Under the pieces are notes generated by a model, which worked only from the letters and a program-made list of their open reading frames with translations, did no database searches and was not told where the DNA came from. DNA of 64,000 bases from a gamma proteobacterium NOR5-3. Lineage in GTDB: Bacteria > Pseudomonadota > Gammaproteobacteria > Pseudomonadales > Halieaceae. Shown here piece after piece: positions 8,740 through 17,162 of this stretch (position 1 is the stretch's first letter; each line of letters opens with the position of its first letter). Made by a program: the position numbers and the translations under genes. Where the stretch lies: the NCBI GenBank assembly GCA_000158155.1, contig DS999405.1, positions 195,811 to 259,810 of the forward strand. The letters run 5' to 3'.

Positions 8740-9687
8740 TCATTGAGAGTCGGGGTGGTAGTGCTCGTGCCAATGCCTGGCGATATCGACGCGTCGACAG
8801 ATCCAGGCATCATCGTGCTGTTCTACATGGTCTAAAAAGCGCTGGAGCGCCAGGAATCGACCGGGCCGCCCTACAAGTCTGCAGTGCAAACCAACGTTCA
8901 TGAGCTTTGGCTGTTCGCTGCCCTCCGCGTACAGTACGTCAAAGGTGTCACGCAGATAGCGATAAAACTGGTCTCCCTCGGCAAACCCCTGGGCGCTGGA
9001 AAAGCGCATGTCATTGCTGTCCAGCGTGTAGGGAATGACAAGATGAGCCCCCCGCGCTGTGTCTAACCAATAGGGCAAATCGTCAGCATAGGAATCTGAG
9101 TCGTAGAGAAAACCCTCATGCTCCAAGAGCAGCGTGCGAGTATGGGGGCTGTCGCGGCCCGTGTACCAACCCAGCGGTGGTTCACCGGCCAGTTCGGTGT
9201 GCCATTCGATGGCGCGACGCATGTGTTCGCGCTCCACATCGATGGGGATCTCCTGATAATTGATCCAGCGCAGACCATGGCAGGCAATCTCCCAATCTGC
9301 AGCGAGCATGGCTGCCAGGGCTTCCGGATTTCTGGATAGGGCCATGGTGACCCCGAACACGGTAACCGGCACCTTGCGCTGGGTGAACAGTCGGTACAGG
9401 CGCCAGAAGCCCGCGCGGCTGCCGTACTCGTAGAGCGACTCCATGCTCATGTGACGATCGGGGAAGGCACTGGGGTTGAACATCTCTGACAGAAAGATCT
9501 CAGAGGCAGGATCTCCGTGGAGCACCGAGTTCTCTCCGCCTTCTTCGTAATTAACCACAAACTGCACCGCGATGCGCTTGCCCCCGGGAAGCGCAAACTT
9601 GGGCGGGTGCTGGCCGTAGCCGACCATATCTCGAGCATAGGGTGAGGCAGATTTCACAGAGTCTTCCGCTACCAGATCAATGTGCAA
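8740..9687 (-). CDS. puuE: Allantoinase, polysaccharide-deacetylase type (PuuE)
   Basis: 315 residues, the usual length of PuuE, a metal-independent allantoinase of the NodB/polysaccharide deacetylase fold that opens allantoin to allantoate. Typical features are R-D-M-V-G-Y-G near residue 19, V-N-Y-E-E-G-G-E-N-S, the E-Y-G-S-R-A-G-F-W-R block, and G-W-Y-T-G-R-D-S-P-H-T-R. No signal peptide, so cytoplasmic. Twelve bases before the cupin gene, likely one transcript. It fits the adenosine/adenine deaminase and nucleoside hydrolase genes nearby, although no xanthine oxidase or uricase is in the window. Confidence 0.85.
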   Translation of the reverse strand: MHIDLVAEDSVKSASPYARDMVGYGQHPPKFALPGGKRIAVQFVVNYEEGGENSVLHGDPASEIFLSEMFNPSAFPDRHMSMESLYEYGSRAGFWRLYRLFTQRKVPVTVFGVTMALSRNPEALAAMLAADWEIACHGLRWINYQEIPIDVEREHMRRAIEWHTELAGEPPLGWYTGRDSPHTRTLLLEHEGFLYDSDSYADDLPYWLDTARGAHLVIPYTLDSNDMRFSSAQGFAEGDQFYRYLRDTFDVLYAEGSEQPKLMNVGLHCRLVGRPGRFLALQRFLDHVEQHDDAWICRRVDIARHWHEHYHPDSQ

Positions 9688-10011
9688 GGATGCATCGGCT
9701 GTGCGGGCGCGGCAAGTATCGCTGCATGCTTTGCGCTATCTGCGGTCATCTTCTTTGCCGTGCACCGTTTTGAGGCAGCTTATGCACCAACTTGGCGCCA
9801 TGCGTTATCGTATTGACCCATAGCGTCCCCGACGGATCGATCTTCGTCTGTTTTAGGGCCCCGGGAGGCTGTGGGGGCTGGCAGATGTGCTCAGGAACAA
9901 GCGTGGCACTGAACTTGCGTTGCCCAACGACTCAAACTGGCGGATGATGCCGGACGTTTCGGCATGGATGAGAGTTACGTTGTTATGCATTTCACTGCAA
10001 TTTGGAGAGTG
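9688..10011. other. Divergent intergenic region between puuE and adenosine deaminase
   Basis: About 320 bases without a supported gene. It must hold the promoters for the minus-strand puuE-cupin pair and the plus-strand purine genes. No convincing -35/-10 pair was found. A GGAG at 10004-10007 precedes the chosen deaminase start, and the GTCGCGAC repeats begin just inside that gene at 10032. Confidence 0.5.
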
Positions 10012-11544
10012 ATGGCGATCATTGCGAGTGCGTCGCGACTGATAATAAGAGGGTCGCGACGATTCACAGAAAGGTCGCGACCTTTTGGTCGCCCCGGGTT
10101 CCTGAGCATTCCGGCTCTGACTGCGGCTATCGCTCTGTTTGCAGGGACAGGGCTTACGCATGCCGAGGTGCCAGCACCGTCTGACGATGTCGCCGGCTGG
10201 TTCGAAGACTTTAAGCGCCAAGCCAGTGATGAAGAGCTGTATCGTTTTCTCTACGCTATGCCTAAAGGCGGGGACCTGCACAACCATCTGTCGGGATCGA
10301 TCCGATCCGAGTGGTTTTATGATCTGGCCCTGGCTCAGGGCGAACGCGGTTACCGTTACTACACCCGCGTAAAAATCAATAACTGCAGGCCATTCGGTGG
10401 CAATGCTTTTGTTGAAAACCCCTATTTGATGTTGTTTGTGAATGTTCAGGAAAGCACTTACCAAAAGCTCAGTGCCTGTGAGCAGGAAGAATACCTTGCG
10501 CTGGATGAGCTCAACGCCGATGAAAAAACCGCCTGGTTGGACAGCTTGCGACTCGACAAGGCCCACGAAGGTCGTGATGAGTTTTTTCAGACGCACTGGC
10601 AGCGCATGGGCGACCTTTATCTGAATCCCTATCTCGCCGCAGATGCACTGGTGCGCAACATGCAGGCCTTTGGCGCAGAAGGGCTTATGTACCTGGAGAG
10701 CATGATCGGGGTTCTGGGCTTTATTGATGCCGAGGGTCAGCAGATCTCCCCCGATGGCGTGGCAGATATTTATCGTGCCCGGCTTCACGATAGTGACGCT
10801 CTGGCCACGGGCGTTGAGGTGCGACTTCAGGTGGCGATTCTGCGTTTTTTGCCCAGCGCTGAGGATAATCTTCGGTATCTCTATGACTTTGTAAGCCGCC
10901 ACAACGATCTTTTTGTGGCGGTGAACATGGTGGGGCGGGAGGATAATGACAAGGGTTACCCCTTACGGTTTCTCGATACGTTGAGAGACCTTCGCCGTTC
11001 TTACAATAACGTGCGTTTGTCGATTCACGCCGGCGAGGTAGACGAGCCCAATAGCCATGTTCGGGATACTTTGCTCCTGGGGGCCGATCGAATCGGGCAT
11101 GGCGTTAATCTCATCAGCGATCCCGATACCATGCGCCTCATGCGCAGCGGTCCGTATCTGGTGGAGATCAATCTGGTGTCAAATCTGTTGCTGGAGTACG
11201 TCAGTGACTACAGCGAGCACCCCTTTCCCGAATATTTGCGCATGGATATCCCCGTCGCTCTATCTACGGACGATCGGGGTATGTGGGACAGCAATCTTAC
11301 CGACGAATTTTTTGTCGCTGTGAAAGCGTTTAATTTGAGCTGGGAAGAGTTGCTGCTGCTGAGCCGAAATTCAATTACCCACGCATTTTTGCCCGAAACC
11401 ACAAAAGCCGAGCTGTTGGCTCGCTTTGGCAAGCGTATTGAGGACTTTGCGCGACAGGTCGCCGCGCGGCCTTCGGCAGCATTATCTCCCGAGGCTCACA
11501 GCTATGGCTTTATCTGTGACCGCTATGCGCTGTGCAAGTGGTAA
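10012..11544 (+). CDS. Secreted adenosine deaminase (ADGF/CECR1-like)
   Basis: About 510 residues, long for an adenosine deaminase and matching the secreted ADGF/ADA2 group. Metal and catalytic motifs are present: M-P-K-G-G-D-L-H-N-H-L-S-G-S, S-I-H-A-G-E, R-I-G-H-G-V-N-L and S-T-D-D-R-G-M. A signal peptide ends at T-H-A before E-V-P. The start at ATG 10012 has GGAG four bases upstream; ATG 9964 or 9985 is possible but has no ribosome site. The n-region is unusually long and arginine-rich because it encodes three 21-base repeats. It probably deaminates adenosine in the periplasm or outside, feeding the nucleoside hydrolase two genes on. Confidence 0.85.
   Translation: MAIIASASRLIIRGSRRFTERSRPFGRPGFLSIPALTAAIALFAGTGLTHAEVPAPSDDVAGWFEDFKRQASDEELYRFLYAMPKGGDLHNHLSGSIRSEWFYDLALAQGERGYRYYTRVKINNCRPFGGNAFVENPYLMLFVNVQESTYQKLSACEQEEYLALDELNADEKTAWLDSLRLDKAHEGRDEFFQTHWQRMGDLYLNPYLAADALVRNMQAFGAEGLMYLESMIGVLGFIDAEGQQISPDGVADIYRARLHDSDALATGVEVRLQVAILRFLPSAEDNLRYLYDFVSRHNDLFVAVNMVGREDNDKGYPLRFLDTLRDLRRSYNNVRLSIHAGEVDEPNSHVRDTLLLGADRIGHGVNLISDPDTMRLMRSGPYLVEINLVSNLLLEYVSDYSEHPFPEYLRMDIPVALSTDDRGMWDSNLTDEFFVAVKAFNLSWEELLLLSRNSITHAFLPETTKAELLARFGKRIEDFARQVAARPSAALSPEAHSYGFICDRYALCKW
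10032..10081. repeat. Three GTCGCGAC palindromes at exact 21-base spacing
   Basis: The 8-base palindrome GTCGCGAC occurs at 10032-10039, 10053-10060 and 10074-10081. The period of 21 bases is two helical turns, so all copies face the same side of the helix. The repeats lie within the 5' end of the deaminase gene, where they encode an S-R-x5 heptad in the n-region. They may be a binding array for a regulator. Confidence 0.7.
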
Positions 11545-11589
11545 AGTCAAAAGCACCAATGTTTTTTAACGATAACCAAGAGGATTCCC

Positions 11590-12693
11590 ATGCGCACTAA
11601 GCTCGCCCTGTTTTGTCTGCCACTACTGAGTTTACTGCTCAGCGCCTGTGGCGCAGAGCCTCCTACGGCAACTGGTGAAGCTGTGGACGCAGCCTCTGCA
11701 CCCATTCCGGTGAAAGTCGTGGTAGTCACCATGTTTGAAATCGGTGAAGACAGTGGTGATAAGGCGGCGGAATTTCAGCTTTGGAATGAGCGCCGAAGTC
11801 TGGATCAGGTGTTTGAGTTTGGCGCCCATCACGACCTGCACTTCGACAGTGAAAACGGCGTGATGGTGATGGTTACCGGCATTGGTACCGCAAAGTCCAC
11901 GGCCTCGGTGATGATGTTGGGAATGGATCCACGTTTTGATCTCAGCAAGGCCTACTGGTTGGTGGCCGGGATTGCGGGTGTGGACCCGGAAGATGCGTCC
12001 ATTGGCAGCGCGGCCTGGGCTGAGTATCTGGTGGATGGCGATCTGGCTCATGAAATCGATCCGCGGGAGATGCCTGCCGACTGGAAATACGGTTACATCG
12101 CGCGCAATACCAGCAAGCCTTTTGATGAAAACAAGCCTGAACCTACCGGTGAAATGTTTCGCACCAATCCTGAACTCACGGAATGGGCTTATCAGTTGAC
12201 CAAGGATATAGAGCTACCCGATTTTGAGTCTCTGGACGAAACCCGTCTGCTGTATACCGAGCATCCCAATGCGCAAAGAGCGCCCTTTGTTCTCAAAGGA
12301 GACCATCTTGCGGCCATGACATTCTGGCACGGCAAGATATTGAATGACTGGGCTAACGACTGGGTGGATTACTGGAGTGAGGGCAAGGGTAACTTTGTGA
12401 CTTCAGCGATGGAAGATACTGGCACCATGCAGTCACTCACCTGGCTGACCAATGCAGGGCGTGCGGATCGTGATCGACTGATGGTGCTTCGCACGGCCAG
12501 CAACTACACCATGCCGCCGCCGGGGGTAGATGCAGCAACTAACCTTCTATCGGAAAATGAAGGTTATGCAGGTCTGGATGCGTCGCTGGAGTCCGCCTAC
12601 ATCGTAGGGTCAAAGGTTATTGATACCCTGGTGGCTGGTTGGGATGTCTATCGGGACCGCACTCCCACCGTTGAGGATATCGCGGCTCCCTGA
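11590..12693 (+). CDS. NUP-family purine nucleoside permease/phosphorylase-like lipoprotein
   Basis: 367 residues. A lipoprotein signal with lipobox L-S-A-C (Cys20), then one full NUP domain (family of fungal nucleoside permease NUP): V-K-V-V-V-V-T-M-F-E-I-G, Y-W-L-V-A-G-I-A-G-V-D-P near 120, and V-L-R-T-A-S-N-Y-T-M-P-P near 300. Despite the name the fold resembles nucleoside phosphorylases, with no membrane helices here, so a periplasmic lipid-anchored nucleoside-binding or -cleaving protein is likelier than a permease. It lies 45 bases after the adenosine deaminase and before a second NUP gene. Confidence 0.82.
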   Translation: MRTKLALFCLPLLSLLLSACGAEPPTATGEAVDAASAPIPVKVVVVTMFEIGEDSGDKAAEFQLWNERRSLDQVFEFGAHHDLHFDSENGVMVMVTGIGTAKSTASVMMLGMDPRFDLSKAYWLVAGIAGVDPEDASIGSAAWAEYLVDGDLAHEIDPREMPADWKYGYIARNTSKPFDENKPEPTGEMFRTNPELTEWAYQLTKDIELPDFESLDETRLLYTEHPNAQRAPFVLKGDHLAAMTFWHGKILNDWANDWVDYWSEGKGNFVTSAMEDTGTMQSLTWLTNAGRADRDRLMVLRTASNYTMPPPGVDAATNLLSENEGYAGLDASLESAYIVGSKVIDTLVAGWDVYRDRTPTVEDIAAP

Positions 12694-12810
12694 GTTTTAG
12701 CGCCGCGGCACAATCACTGACTTGTGGACCTCGTTCCCAGTGCTGCTGGTGGGACTGCGTATGCGGTCGCAATGGGTTTTTAGTAGTCATTTTCTAAAGA
12801 GGTACATTGA

Positions 12811-14940
12811 ATGTTTGATGCCGTTTTGCGAATAACTTTGGTTCGCGCCACCCTGACGTTCGTTGTACTGCTGCTGTGCCTGGGGGTACGCCCGGTATGG
12901 GCCGCACCGCCACTGCCGGTGAAGGTTGTGGTGCTCAGCATGTTTGAAAATGGTGAGCCCACCGGGGATAAGCCGGGGGAATTGCAACTGTGGCTTGAGC
13001 GCAACCCCCAGCTCAGAGAAATGCCGTTTACCATGGGCGAGTATTCCCTGTACTACGCCGACAGCGGCTTATTGGTCGCCTGTCTTGGTGGGGGTATCCC
13101 CAACGCGACTGCGTCGACCATGGCGCTGGGTCTGGATGAGCGCTTCGACCTCAGTAAAGCCTATTGGTTAATCGCCGGTATCGCCGGTGCGGATCCGCAA
13201 GACCTGTCCCTGGGATCTGCCGCCTGGGCGGGTGCGGTGGTCGACGGAGATCTCGTTTACGAGATCGATGCCCGGGAGATTCCTGATGCGTGGCCCTATG
13301 GATTTATCCCCTTAGGTGCATCCGAGCCAGCTGATGGTCCCCAGGATGTGTCCACCGGATGGACGCTGGATACCATCAGCTTCGAGCTGGATAAGGGGCT
13401 TAGCGAGTGGGCCTATCAACTCACTCGCAACACGCCACTGATGGATACGCCGGCAATGCAGGCTTTTCGTGCGGAGTTTGACGGTTACCCGCTGGCGCAG
13501 CGCCCGCCTTTCGTCACCAGGGGTGACACGCTGTCGGCAAGCACCTATTGGCACGGCGAAAAGCTGAACCAGTGGGCGAACGACTGGCTGCGCGTGTACG
13601 CCGGTGAGTCGGCGCAGTTTATGACGTCGAACATGGAGGATTCCGGGACACTTACGGCGCTCCATCGCCTGGGTCGGGCGGGTCGCGTAGACCCGCAGCG
13701 GGTGCTGGTGTTGCGTACCGCAAGTAACTACACCATGCCTCCCAAAGGGCGCAGCGCGGCCTGGAGTACCACGGCTGAATATCCCGATGGCGGACTGGGA
13801 GCTCTGGATACGGCTCAGCGGGTGGGCCAGCCTGTAGTCGATGCACTGATTGATAACTGGGGTACCTACCGCGACAGCCTGCCACACGCACAAGACCGTA
13901 TTCCCGTGGTGTTCGACACGGATATGGCGATTGATGACTGGGCAGCATTGTTGTTTCTGGCGCGCCACCCGCGCATTGAGCTTCTGGCCGTCACCGTGTC
14001 TGCCAGCGGTGAAGCGCACTGTGAGCCCGGTGCCCGGAATGCGCTGGCGTTGTTAGATTTGGTGGACCCGCACAATCAGGTGCCGGTGTCCTGCGGTGAT
14101 TCTTACCCCATGGATGGTTATTTCGTCTTTCCCGTGCCCTGGCAAAAGGACATGGACAGCCTGTCCGGGGTGGCCATCACACCCAGTGTGCGGGAGCCTG
14201 ATACGCGACATGGCGTCGAGTTGCTGCACGACGTCCTTGCAGCGGCCAGCGCGCCGGTCACTGTTCTTGCGACAGGGCCTCTGACCAATATAGCCCAGTG
14301 GCTTGAGCGTTATCCCGGCGACCGCAGCAAGACCGACCGATTGGTGGTGATGGGTGGTGCACTGGATGCACCGGGCAACATCATCGTGCCCGGTTTTACC
14401 GACGATAACCCCAACACCCGGGCAGAGTGGAACATTTATGTGGATCCTCTGGCGGCGGACAAGGTGTTGCGTTCGGATCTGGCGATTGAGCTCGTGGGTC
14501 TGGATGTGACGAATCACGTCAAGGTCACCACGGACTTTGCTGCGCAATTCAAAGGACGGGTAGATAATCCCGCCGCGGCGTTTTGGGATGCGGTACTGGA
14601 CGCCAATCAGTGGTTCATCGATTCCGGTGAGTACTATTTTTGGGACGTGCTCGCAGCGCTCGCCGTTATCGACAGAGACCGCTTTTGTGAAGGCGACATG
14701 CTCGGTCTCGCAGTGCAGTACGAAGAGACTGATCAGCCCTGGGGGGCTACCTCTGACAAGACGATGCCTGAGATTTCCTCTATGGGGACACCCCGACGTC
14801 ACTTTGCAGCGGCGAGCGCCGGAGTGATCGAAGAAAGAGAGGGTGTTAAAAACACCCTGTTCTGTCGCACTACCGATGCAGAAGCGGCTTTTGAGTTATT
14901 CATGAATACTTTGACCAGCGGAGATGCGGCGCGTGACTGA
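12811..14940 (+). CDS. NUP domain fused to nucleoside hydrolase, exported
   Basis: 709 residues. Signal peptide 1-31 (V-W-A cut), a complete NUP domain (about 34-355) closely similar to the preceding gene, then from about 362 an inosine/uridine-type nucleoside hydrolase with the calcium-binding D-T-D-M-A-I-D-D motif (369-376; usual form DTDPGIDD), V-L-A-T-G-P-L-T-N, V-V-M-G-G-A and a V-D-P-L-A-A segment. No frameshift separates the halves. The product would act in the periplasm, binding or phosphorolysing nucleosides and hydrolysing the glycosidic bond to base plus ribose. The stop overlaps the adenine deaminase gene. Confidence 0.88.
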   Translation: MFDAVLRITLVRATLTFVVLLLCLGVRPVWAAPPLPVKVVVLSMFENGEPTGDKPGELQLWLERNPQLREMPFTMGEYSLYYADSGLLVACLGGGIPNATASTMALGLDERFDLSKAYWLIAGIAGADPQDLSLGSAAWAGAVVDGDLVYEIDAREIPDAWPYGFIPLGASEPADGPQDVSTGWTLDTISFELDKGLSEWAYQLTRNTPLMDTPAMQAFRAEFDGYPLAQRPPFVTRGDTLSASTYWHGEKLNQWANDWLRVYAGESAQFMTSNMEDSGTLTALHRLGRAGRVDPQRVLVLRTASNYTMPPKGRSAAWSTTAEYPDGGLGALDTAQRVGQPVVDALIDNWGTYRDSLPHAQDRIPVVFDTDMAIDDWAALLFLARHPRIELLAVTVSASGEAHCEPGARNALALLDLVDPHNQVPVSCGDSYPMDGYFVFPVPWQKDMDSLSGVAITPSVREPDTRHGVELLHDVLAAASAPVTVLATGPLTNIAQWLERYPGDRSKTDRLVVMGGALDAPGNIIVPGFTDDNPNTRAEWNIYVDPLAADKVLRSDLAIELVGLDVTNHVKVTTDFAAQFKGRVDNPAAAFWDAVLDANQWFIDSGEYYFWDVLAALAVIDRDRFCEGDMLGLAVQYEETDQPWGATSDKTMPEISSMGTPRRHFAAASAGVIEEREGVKNTLFCRTTDAEAAFELFMNTLTSGDAARD

Positions 14941-15964
14941 GCAACAATTTGGCCCGGTAACCCAGTGGCTTTCTGGGATGCCCAAAGCTGAGCTTCATTT
15001 ACACATTGATGGCAGTCTGCGTGCGCCGCGATTGTTGCAATTAGGCAAAAAGCACGGTGTGTCGCTCCCCTATGGGTCGGTGGAAGAAGTAGAAGCTGCA
15101 TACAACTTTAGTGACCTGCAGAGTTTTCTGGACCTGTATTATCTCGGGGCGTCCGTATTGCGTGACGCAGAGGATTTTTACCTGCTCATGAAGGACTATC
15201 TTCAGGTGTGCAGGGTGCAGAATATAGTGCACTGCGAGATTATGGTTGAGCCGCAAACCTACTTACCCCAGGGCGTTGAACTGGGTGTTGTGCTGGAGGG
15301 GTTTGATCGGGCTATTGCGGAGGCTAAGTCGGGTTGGGGGCAGTCTGTGGGCTTGATTCTCAGCTTCCTGAGACACTTACCCGAGGCCGATTGTCTGGAG
15401 ATGCTCAAGGCCGCGGACCCTTATCGGGCGCATTTTTGTGCGATAGGTCTGGCCAGCGCGGAGCGGGACTTTCCCCCCGCTGGTTTCCAGACGCTTTACC
15501 GCGAAGCCGCCGACCGAGGCTATGCGCTGACGGCCCATGCGGGAGAGGAGGGGCCGCCAGGCTTTATTCGCGATGCACTGCAGTTATTGTCGGTGACGCG
15601 GATTGATCATGGCGTTCGCGCCACCGAGGATGAAGACTTACTGCATCAACTGGCAGCGGACCGGGTGCCGTTGACCGTCTGTCCGCTATCGAATGTGCGT
15701 CTTTGTGTTTACGACACACTGTCTGAGCACCGCATTTTTGATCTTCTGGGCCGCGGGCTCTGTGTCACGGTTAACTCGGACGACCCTGCATACTTTGGTG
15801 GCGATTTGCTGGAGAATTTTGCGGCATTGGAGGCAGGCCTGGGTATGACCAAAGAGCAGGCCCTCTTGCTGGTGCGCAATTCCTTCGAGGCGGCATTTTT
15901 GCAAAGCGACGAAAAGCTGTCCCTCGACGCCCGACTTCAGGATTATCTTGCGCGCAACCCCTGA
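14924..15964 (+). CDS. Adenine deaminase (ADA-type adenine aminohydrolase)
   Basis: 346 residues without a signal peptide. Metal and catalytic motifs: M-P-K-A-E-L-H-L-H-I-D-G-S, A-H-A-G-E-E-G-P-P, R-I-D-H-G-V-R, C-P-L-S-N-V-R-L-C-V and N-S-D-D-P-A-Y-F-G-G. The A-E-E-G-P-P and L-S-N-x-x-L-C-V segments are characteristic of bacterial/fungal adenine deaminases rather than adenosine deaminases, so the substrate is probably adenine, giving hypoxanthine. ATG 14924 overlaps the fusion gene by 17 bases; GTG 14933 is an alternative. It fits cytoplasmic handling of the base released by the periplasmic hydrolase. Confidence 0.85.
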   Translation: MRRVTEQQFGPVTQWLSGMPKAELHLHIDGSLRAPRLLQLGKKHGVSLPYGSVEEVEAAYNFSDLQSFLDLYYLGASVLRDAEDFYLLMKDYLQVCRVQNIVHCEIMVEPQTYLPQGVELGVVLEGFDRAIAEAKSGWGQSVGLILSFLRHLPEADCLEMLKAADPYRAHFCAIGLASAERDFPPAGFQTLYREAADRGYALTAHAGEEGPPGFIRDALQLLSVTRIDHGVRATEDEDLLHQLAADRVPLTVCPLSNVRLCVYDTLSEHRIFDLLGRGLCVTVNSDDPAYFGGDLLENFAALEAGLGMTKEQALLLVRNSFEAAFLQSDEKLSLDARLQDYLARNP

Positions 15965-17138
15965 GTCTCGCAGCTTCCGCGCCTTTGGCGTGGTGGCATT
16001 GCTGGTTTGCTGCACGGTGCTTGGCCTGGCCGGTACGGATCTCGTGCTTCCCGCTGTGCCCGGTTTGCCTCAGTCTCTTGGCGGGAGCATAGCCCAGGCG
16101 CAATTTGTTCTGGCGACCTTTGCGGCGGGTACCGGCGTGGGCCTGCTTCTGTTCGGGGAGTTGGGATCGATTCTGGATCATCGCCGGATGCTCGTAGCGT
16201 CGCTGCTGGCCTATGGATTATTGTCCGCGGCCGCGGCCACCGCTGGCAGTCTCGAGTTGCTCATTGCTCTGCGCTTTCTTCAGGGTGTCGCGGCGTCCTG
16301 TGCAGCAGTGGTAACCCCGGGCATGGTGCGGGCGCTGTTCGACGAACAGGGCGCTTTGCGGGCACTGGGAGCGCTGGGCAGTATCGAGTCCCTGGCTCCG
16401 GCGATCGCGCCCATTCTTGGCGTGTGGCTACTGAGCGCTTACGGGTGGCCCGCGTCCTTTTGGGTGACCGCCGTACTGGCAATTGTACTTAGCGTCTGTG
16501 TGGCTCTATCCAAGCCTTACATTCCTGCGGTATCTGGTAACCCTTCCAGATTGGGTTATTGGGTGCTTCTGCGAAGCCCGGTGTTTCAGCGCTATGCCCT
16601 GAGCCAGGGTTTCAGTCTGGGGTCTTTACTCGCCTTCGTGTTCGCCATGCCCACGGTCTTTGTCATAGCGTTTGATGGCGAGATTCGTCAGTTCATTGTC
16701 ATGCAGCTGCTGGGAATTTCGACGTACATTGTTGCTGCAAACCTTTCGAGCAGGCTGGTGCAGCGTTTTGGTGCGGAGGCGACGATCTATGGGGGTAGTA
16801 TTCTGGCGCTTGTCGGCAGCGTGGCTATGCTCGCTTATGGTCTGTTTGGCGGAAGAGAGGCATGGGTTATCTGGCTCTTGTTTTTGCCTTTTAACATGGG
16901 GTTCGGATTTCGGGGGCCACCCGGCTTTTACCGATCCCTGCAGGCTTCCGGGGGCGATGACGCCCGGGCTTCGGCGCTGGTTATTCTTTACGTAATGCTC
17001 ATGACCGCAGCTGCTACCGCTTTGATTTCGCCCTTTGTCGCGAACGGTCTGTGGCCTGCGGCTCTTGCAGCAACACTCCTGGGCGCATTGTCACTGCTGA
17101 TTCTACCTGTGCTGCCGGCGCTGGCGGAGAGCCCGTGA
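15948..17138 (+). CDS. MFS transporter (Bcr/CflA-like)
   Basis: 396 residues with about 12 hydrophobic segments, the G-x-L-D-H-R-R-M loop 2-3 motif and R-F-L-Q-G-V-A-A-S motif of drug/proton antiporter-like carriers. The frame opens at a TTG overlapping the adenine deaminase; a GTG a little downstream in F-G-V-V-A is another possible start. By place in the operon it may move purine bases or nucleosides, but nothing in the sequence proves the substrate. Confidence 0.8.
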   Translation: MRATPESRSFRAFGVVALLVCCTVLGLAGTDLVLPAVPGLPQSLGGSIAQAQFVLATFAAGTGVGLLLFGELGSILDHRRMLVASLLAYGLLSAAAATAGSLELLIALRFLQGVAASCAAVVTPGMVRALFDEQGALRALGALGSIESLAPAIAPILGVWLLSAYGWPASFWVTAVLAIVLSVCVALSKPYIPAVSGNPSRLGYWVLLRSPVFQRYALSQGFSLGSLLAFVFAMPTVFVIAFDGEIRQFIVMQLLGISTYIVAANLSSRLVQRFGAEATIYGGSILALVGSVAMLAYGLFGGREAWVIWLLFLPFNMGFGFRGPPGFYRSLQASGGDDARASALVILYVMLMTAAATALISPFVANGLWPAALAATLLGALSLLILPVLPALAESP

Positions 17139-17162
17139 GCACCAGCCTGTTCGAACTGTGGT

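Noticed and set aside
9853-10902. 349-codon open frame opposite the adenosine deaminase gene
   Set aside because: The plus-strand frame has ADGF motifs, a signal peptide and a ribosome site; the minus frame has none and looks like composition-driven antisense.
13312-14802. Two long minus-strand open frames over the NUP-hydrolase gene
   Set aside because: They overlap a frame with two recognised domains; no motif in either.
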